This document shows, one piece after another, positions 59,404 to 64,000 of a stretch of 64,000 nucleotides of DNA. This stretch comes from Sphingomonadales bacterium. Its GTDB lineage: Bacteria > Pseudomonadota > Alphaproteobacteria > Sphingomonadales > Sphingomonadaceae. The notes under the pieces were generated by a model, which was not told the DNA's origin, searched no databases, and worked only from the letters and a program-made list of their open reading frames with translations. Position 1 is the stretch's first letter. Each line of letters opens with the position of its first letter. The position numbers and the translations under genes were made by a program. The stretch covers positions 62,001 to 126,000 of the forward strand of contig JAACPW010000001.1 of assembly GCA_009995225.1 (NCBI GenBank), in the 5' to 3' direction.

Positions 59404-60176
59404 GCGGCCTGTCTTTCTGCGGGAAATCGCCCGATCAATTCGCGGGCCAGCGCCATGTAAGCGCGGCTGCCGGTGCAATGTTGGTCATAAATCAGCGCGG
59501 GAAGCCCATGGCTTGGCGCTTCGGACAGGCGAACATTGCGCGGAATCACAGTCTCGAACACGAGTTTGCCGAGACAATCGCGCACATCGTCCGACACTTG
59601 ATCGGTCAGGCGATTGCGGCGGTCATACATGGTCAGCGCGATGCCGATAATCCCGAGATCGGGATTGAAACGTTGCTGAACCTGATCGACCGTCTGCAAC
59701 AGCTGGCTCAACCCCTCCAGCGCAAAGAACTCGCATTGCAGCGGCACCAGCAGGGTATCGGCCGAGCACAACGCGTTCAACGTCAACAGGCCCAGCGAGG
59801 GGGGGCAATCGATAAAGCAGATATCGTGGCCCGTGTGATGCGCGAGCGCCTTATCGAGACGGTGCGTGCGCCCCTCCACCGCGACAAGCTCAATCTCTGC
59901 GCCCGACAGATCGACGGTGGCCGGCACCAGATCGAGCCGCGGAATGCTGGTCGGCACAATCGCTGACGCGAGCGTGACCTGGTCCACCAGCAGATCGTAA
60001 CTGGACACTTCGCGCGCCGCTGCGTGGACGCCCAGCCCGGTCGATGCATTGCCCTGGGGATCGAGATCGATCAGCAGCGTGCGCCATCCCGTCGCGGCCA
60101 TCGCCGTCGCGATGTTGATCGCAGTCGTGGTCTTGCCCACCCCGCCCTTCTGGTTGGCGATCGCGATTATGAACAT
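59400..60176 (-). CDS. parA: chromosome partitioning ATPase ParA
   Basis: MFIIAIANQKGGVGKTTTAINIATAMAATGWRTLLIDLDPQGNASTGLG...CFIDCPPSLGLLTLNALCSADTLLVPLQCEFFALEGLSQLL; ATGA overlap with parB. Confidence 0.97.
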   Translation of the reverse strand: MFIIAIANQKGGVGKTTTAINIATAMAATGWRTLLIDLDPQGNASTGLGVHAAAREVSSYDLLVDQVTLASAIVPTSIPRLDLVPATVDLSGAEIELVAVEGRTHRLDKALAHHTGHDICFIDCPPSLGLLTLNALCSADTLLVPLQCEFFALEGLSQLLQTVDQVQQRFNPDLGIIGIALTMYDRRNRLTDQVSDDVRDCLGKLVFETVIPRNVRLSEAPSHGLPALIYDQHCTGSRAYMALARELIGRFPAERQAA

Positions 60177-60258
60177 GGTGCGGTCAGCATGGTGTTCTGC
60201 GTCCTTCCCGTGCGCGGATATCGCCGAAAAACCGGCCCGTCTGCGCATGTTTCGCGTC

Positions 60259-60885
60259 TCAGGCCTTTACGATGATCCCGGCCTCGGGATCGGTCAAGGA
60301 ATGTTTCACGTGAAACATTGCGCGAGTCGAAGGCTTGAGTGTTGCCAACTCTTGCGCTGCCGAACGCCCTTTCGGCAAGACATAGGCCGTACGCGCTGTG
60401 GAGAAAGGCGCGGACAGGCTGAGCAGTTTGGCCAAGGGCGCGAAGGCACGGGCTGAAATGGCCCGCGCTTCAAACGGTGTAACCCGCTCGAGACGCTGAC
60501 CCTCCACGCGGCACTTGCGCAAATCGAGCGCCGCAATCACGGTTTCGAGAAATTCGGCCCGCCGGGCGCGGGATTCCACCAGCACCACCGGCATATTCGG
60601 ACAGATCGCCGCGATCACGATACCCGGAAAGCCCGGCCCGCTCCCCAGATCCAGCCACGGCCCGCCCGCGTTCGGCCCCAATGTTTCACGTGAAACATTG
60701 TCGAGCAATTGCGCCGAGTCCGCAATGTGCCGCTGCCAAAGCTGCGGCTCGGATGACTTGGCGATCAGATTCTGCCGCTGGTTTTCTTCGAGGACCAGTG
60801 CGGCAAAAGTATCAAGGCGCGCCAAGCCGCCATCATCCGTCAGCCCAGCGACATAGGCCCGCGCGTCCGTCTCATTGATAATCAT
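60259..60885 (-). CDS. rsmG: 16S rRNA (guanine(527)-N(7))-methyltransferase RsmG (GidB)
   Basis: [23 protein letters not shown]...[43 protein letters not shown] overlap with mnmG. Confidence 0.95.
   Translation of the reverse strand: MIINETDARAYVAGLTDDGGLARLDTFAALVLEENQRQNLIAKSSEPQLWQRHIADSAQLLDNVSRETLGPNAGGPWLDLGSGPGFPGIVIAAICPNMPVVLVESRARRAEFLETVIAALDLRKCRVEGQRLERVTPFEARAISARAFAPLAKLLSLSAPFSTARTAYVLPKGRSAAQELATLKPSTRAMFHVKHSLTDPEAGIIVKA
60302..60317. promoter_or_regulatory. parS: parS site 1 (exact TGTTTCACGTGAAACA)
   Basis: 16-bp perfect palindrome matching the canonical chromosomal parS, within the rsmG 3' end. Confidence 0.95.
60682..60697. promoter_or_regulatory. parS: parS site 2 (exact TGTTTCACGTGAAACA)
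   Basis: Exact canonical parS inside rsmG (encodes NVSRET on the minus strand). Confidence 0.95.
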
Positions 60886-62744
60886 GCTGCGCGCTGGCCG
60901 TCAGCGACGCGGCGCGCATGGACCAGCAGCGCGGAGAGCGCGGCCGGCGTCACCCCCGGCACCCGGCCGGCAGCCGCCAAGGTTCCCGGTGCCGCTTTGC
61001 TCAAACGCTCGATCATTTCGTGAGAAAGGCCGGGCACGGCGGCGTAAGGGAAATCGGAGGCCAGAATCACGGAATCACTGGCGCGCAGATCGCGAAGTTC
61101 CGAATCCTGCCGAGCCAAGTAAGGGGCATAGGCAGCATCTTCCGCCATTTCCTCGGACAACAAGGGATCGAGCGCCGTCACGTCTTCCAGCCACGGTGCA
61201 AGAGCATCGGGCGTGATCCCGTCATAGCGGAGCCATTCGCTGATCGCTTTCTCGCCATGATCGCGCCGCACGGGCAGGCCGCGATCGGCCAGTTCGCGCG
61301 CGTGGAGTTTGTGCGAATGTTTCACGTGAAACATTTTGCGCACGCCTTCGCGGGTGTTCCACCAGGCGCGGCGCTCATCACCGATACATCCGGCATCGAC
61401 ACCCAGCCCCGTCAGCCGCGTCGCTGCATTGTTGGCGCGCAGGCGCAGACGGTATTCGGCGCGGGCGGTCAACATCCGGTAGGGTTCGGACACCCCCTGC
61501 AGGGTCAGGTCGTCGACCATAACCGCGATATAGGAATTGGCGCGGTCCAGTCGCGGTGCCTGTTTACCGAGCGCTGCCGCAGACGCCTCTAGCCCCGCAA
61601 CCAGCCCCTGCGCCGCGGCCTCTTCATATCCTGTGGTGCCATTGATCTGGCCCGCGCAATATAGGCCGGGAATGGCGCGCAGCTGCAGGTCGGGTGTCAG
61701 GGCGCGTGGATCGACATGGTCATACTCCACAGCATAGCCCGGCTGCACGATCTCAGCCCGCTCGCAACCGGGCATTGTGCGCACGACTATCGCCTGCACG
61801 TCCACCGGCAACGAGGTGCTGATGCCATTGGGATAGACCATAGGCGTATCCAGACCCTCCGGTTCCAGAAACACCTGATGGCCCTCCCGGTCACCGAAGC
61901 GATGGATCTTGTCCTCGATCGAAGGGCAATAGCGCGGCCCCGCCGCCGCGATGGCACCGGAAAACAGCGGCGAGCGGTGGAGGTTGGCGCGGATCGCGTC
62001 ATGGCCCGCCTGTGATGTGCGGGTCATGGCGCAAAAGACCTGCGGATTGACACGGCGCTGCGTCAGCGCCGACATCGTCCATGCCTCGTCGTCGGAACGC
62101 TGTTCTTCCAGAACCGCCCAATTGATTGTCCGCCCGTCAAGCCGTGGAGGCGTGCCTGTCTTCAGCCGCGCTATCGGCAGGTCGGCGCCGCGAAGCTGTT
62201 GCGCCAGACGCTTGGCGGTGTCCTCGCCGATTCTGCCGCCCTCAAAGCGTTCCTCCCCCCGAAACAGGATGCCGCCGAGAAAGGTGCCGGTGCACAGGAT
62301 AACCCGGCCTGCGTGAAGAACCGTGCCGTCCGCCAGTTCCAACCCGACAACTCTGCCACCTCGAAGCGCCAAGGCGGCCGCTTCACCGCGAACCAATGTC
62401 AGATTTGCCTGCGCGCGCACGATTGCCTGAACCGCCGCCTTGAAGCGCGTCCGATCCGCTTGCACCCGCGGGCCCCAGACCGCGCTGCCCTTGGAACGGT
62501 TGAGCATCCGGTAATGGATCGCGCCAGCATCCGCGGCGCGTCCGATTACCCCGTCGAGTGCATCGACCTCGCGCACCAGATGACCTTTGCCCAGCCCGCC
62601 AATCGCGGGATTGCAGCTCATCGTGCCAATTGCATCAAGATCGAACGTCACCAATGCGGTGCGCGCACCAAAGCGGGCCGAGGCGCAGGCTGCCTCAACC
62701 CCGGCATGGCCACCGCCGATCACAATGACATCGAAGGACTGCAT
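60882..62744 (-). CDS. mnmG: tRNA uridine-5-carboxymethylaminomethyl(34) synthesis enzyme MnmG (GidA)
   Basis: [65 protein letters not shown]; start at 62744 preferred; the track ORF extends to 62846. Confidence 0.96.
   Translation of the reverse strand: MQSFDVIVIGGGHAGVEAACASARFGARTALVTFDLDAIGTMSCNPAIGGLGKGHLVREVDALDGVIGRAADAGAIHYRMLNRSKGSAVWGPRVQADRTRFKAAVQAIVRAQANLTLVRGEAAALALRGGRVVGLELADGTVLHAGRVILCTGTFLGGILFRGEERFEGGRIGEDTAKRLAQQLRGADLPIARLKTGTPPRLDGRTINWAVLEEQRSDDEAWTMSALTQRRVNPQVFCAMTRTSQAGHDAIRANLHRSPLFSGAIAAAGPRYCPSIEDKIHRFGDREGHQVFLEPEGLDTPMVYPNGISTSLPVDVQAIVVRTMPGCERAEIVQPGYAVEYDHVDPRALTPDLQLRAIPGLYCAGQINGTTGYEEAAAQGLVAGLEASAAALGKQAPRLDRANSYIAVMVDDLTLQGVSEPYRMLTARAEYRLRLRANNAATRLTGLGVDAGCIGDERRAWWNTREGVRKMFHVKHSHKLHARELADRGLPVRRDHGEKAISEWLRYDGITPDALAPWLEDVTALDPLLSEEMAEDAAYAPYLARQDSELRDLRASDSVILASDFPYAAVPGLSHEMIERLSKAAPGTLAAAGRVPGVTPAALSALLVHARRVADGQRAA
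61318..61333. promoter_or_regulatory. parS: parS site 3 (exact TGTTTCACGTGAAACA)
   Basis: Exact canonical parS inside mnmG (encodes MFHVKH on the minus strand). Confidence 0.95.
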
Positions 62745-62810
62745 GATCGCGCAGATAGGCGGTGACAGGGACATCGTCAAAGCGGATTTGGTGGGCGAGC
62801 GCGCAGCGAA

Positions 62811-62826
62811 TGTTTCACGTGAAACA
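62811..62826. promoter_or_regulatory. parS: parS site 4 (exact TGTTTCACGTGAAACA)
   Basis: Exact canonical parS in the mnmE-mnmG junction, upstream of the conserved MnmG start. Confidence 0.95.
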
Positions 62827-62842
62827 TTTTGCAGTGCCGCAT

Positions 62843-64000
62843 TCACTTTCCGATACAGAATCGCCCAAACAGCGTGTCGAGCATGTCTTCGGTCGTTGCG
62901 CGCCCGATCAAGCGGTCAAACGCCAAGCGCGCCAGGCGAAGCTCCTCTGCCACCAGCAGGGGATCGCGCAGTGCCCCCGCTGTCTCAAGCGCATCACGCG
63001 CCTCTGCAAGGCGCTGGTGCTGGCGAGCGTTCAATGCCGCTTCCCCCGGCTTGGGCATCGCGTTGCGTGCCATGACCACAAGCGCGGATTTCAGTGCGGC
63101 GATCCCCTCACCAGTGGCGGCTGACAAAGTGTGCTGCGGCGAAGTTTTGGTGACAAAAGCCTCACGATCGCTTTGTGCCGCGATCTCCCACGCGCCCTCT
63201 GGCCCCTCGCCTTCCGGCCCCAACCACAAGACAAGATCGGCGCTATCCAAGGCGTTTCGCGCCCGATCAATGCCGATAGCCTCGATTTCGTCCAGTCCAG
63301 GTCCATCCTCGGCTGTCCGTAGCCCTGCCGTATCCACGAATGTGAACGGCGCACCACCAATAGCCACGGCGCGCTCGATCACGTCGCGGGTTGTCCCGGC
63401 AATGGGTGACGTGATCGCGGCCTCGCTATCCACCAAAGCGTTGAACAAGGTCGATTTTCCGGCATTGGGCGGCCCGGCCAGCACCACCCGGAAGCCGTCT
63501 TTCAGCCGTTCCGACCGCGGCCGGGCGAGCCATGCTGTAATTTCTGCGGAGAGGGTGGCAATGTTCCACGTGAAACATTCAGGCAGACCGGCAGAATCCT
63601 CCTCGTCCGAAAAATCGAGCACGCCTTCAACCTCGGCCGACAGAACCAGTGCGCGTTCCCGCCACCTCTCAACTTGGCGCGACAAGGCTCCCCCCAGATT
63701 GGCCAGCGCCGCAGCGCGCTGCAATTCGGTTTCGGCGGTCAGAAGGTCGCCCAGACCCTCCGCCTCGGCCAGATCGATGCGACCATTGGCAAAGGCGCGG
63801 CGGGTGAATTCGCCGGGTTCGGCCCTCCGCAGACCGGGAAGCGCCGCCAGTGCGGTTTCGACCGCAGCCAGCACCGCACGGCCACCATGGCAGTGAAACT
63901 CAGCCAGATCCTCCCCTGTCGCTGTTCGGGGGCCGGGGAACCACAGCACCAAACCTTCATCGAGCGCCGCGCCCTCCGCGTCCCGCAACTTCGCCAGCGA
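62843..64000 (-). CDS. mnmE: tRNA uridine-5-carboxymethylaminomethyl(34) synthesis GTPase MnmE, N-terminus beyond window edge
   Basis: ...[27 protein letters not shown]...[41 protein letters not shown]...ends LFGRFCIGK. The track start at 63988 is internal; frame is open to 64000. Confidence 0.96.
   Translation of the reverse strand, partial: SLAKLRDAEGAALDEGLVLWFPGPRTATGEDLAEFHCHGGRAVLAAVETALAALPGLRRAEPGEFTRRAFANGRIDLAEAEGLGDLLTAETELQRAAALANLGGALSRQVERWRERALVLSAEVEGVLDFSDEEDSAGLPECFTWNIATLSAEITAWLARPRSERLKDGFRVVLAGPPNAGKSTLFNALVDSEAAITSPIAGTTRDVIERAVAIGGAPFTFVDTAGLRTAEDGPGLDEIEAIGIDRARNALDSADLVLWLGPEGEGPEGAWEIAAQSDREAFVTKTSPQHTLSAATGEGIAALKSALVVMARNAMPKPGEAALNARQHQRLAEARDALETAGALRDPLLVAEELRLARLAFDRLIGRATTEDMLDTLFGRFCIGK
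63562..63577. promoter_or_regulatory. parS: parS-like site 5 (TGTTCCACGTGAAACA, one mismatch)
   Basis: 15/16 match to canonical parS inside mnmE. Confidence 0.82.

Noticed and set aside
1-64000. CRISPR arrays, tRNA/rRNA genes, prophage or IS elements, defence islands
   Set aside because: None recognised on either strand by eye; no repeated spacer architecture, transposase, integrase or toxin-antitoxin signature. A tRNAscan/CMsearch run would be decisive.

Overview
GC-rich chromosomal window that reads as an alphaproteobacterium, probably Sphingomonadales/Erythrobacteraceae-like (inferred from gene content; no search was run). It is mostly housekeeping and envelope genes. The left edge cuts an RND efflux pump (missed by the ORF track because it is open at the edge). 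The right edge is the mnmE-mnmG-rsmG-parA-parB block. Cell-cycle regulators are present (SciP/DUF1153 and TrcR/DUF1013 families). No CRISPR array, phage, IS element, rRNA or tRNA was recognised. The most notable signals are: (1) a four-copy intergenic repeat family (8.3, 16.3 and 20.65-20.85 kb) with a conserved skeleton CGG-[stem]-CCG-CAAG-[stem]-CGCC, in which stem sequences differ between copies but pairing is kept; (2) five parS-like sites (four exact TGTTTCACGTGAAACA, one with a single mismatch) embedded in rsmG-mnmG-mnmE; (3) three damaged genes at 37.6-41.7 kb: an amber codon in a DUF1275 gene, a frameshift in a fused MFS/spermidine-synthase gene, and a GNAT pseudogene with an apparent internal deletion next to an intact paralogue; (4) rlmH with no ATG/GTG/TTG at its expected start, where ATC occupies that position, next to two of the repeats. 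I did not find a convincing new defence or biosynthetic system.
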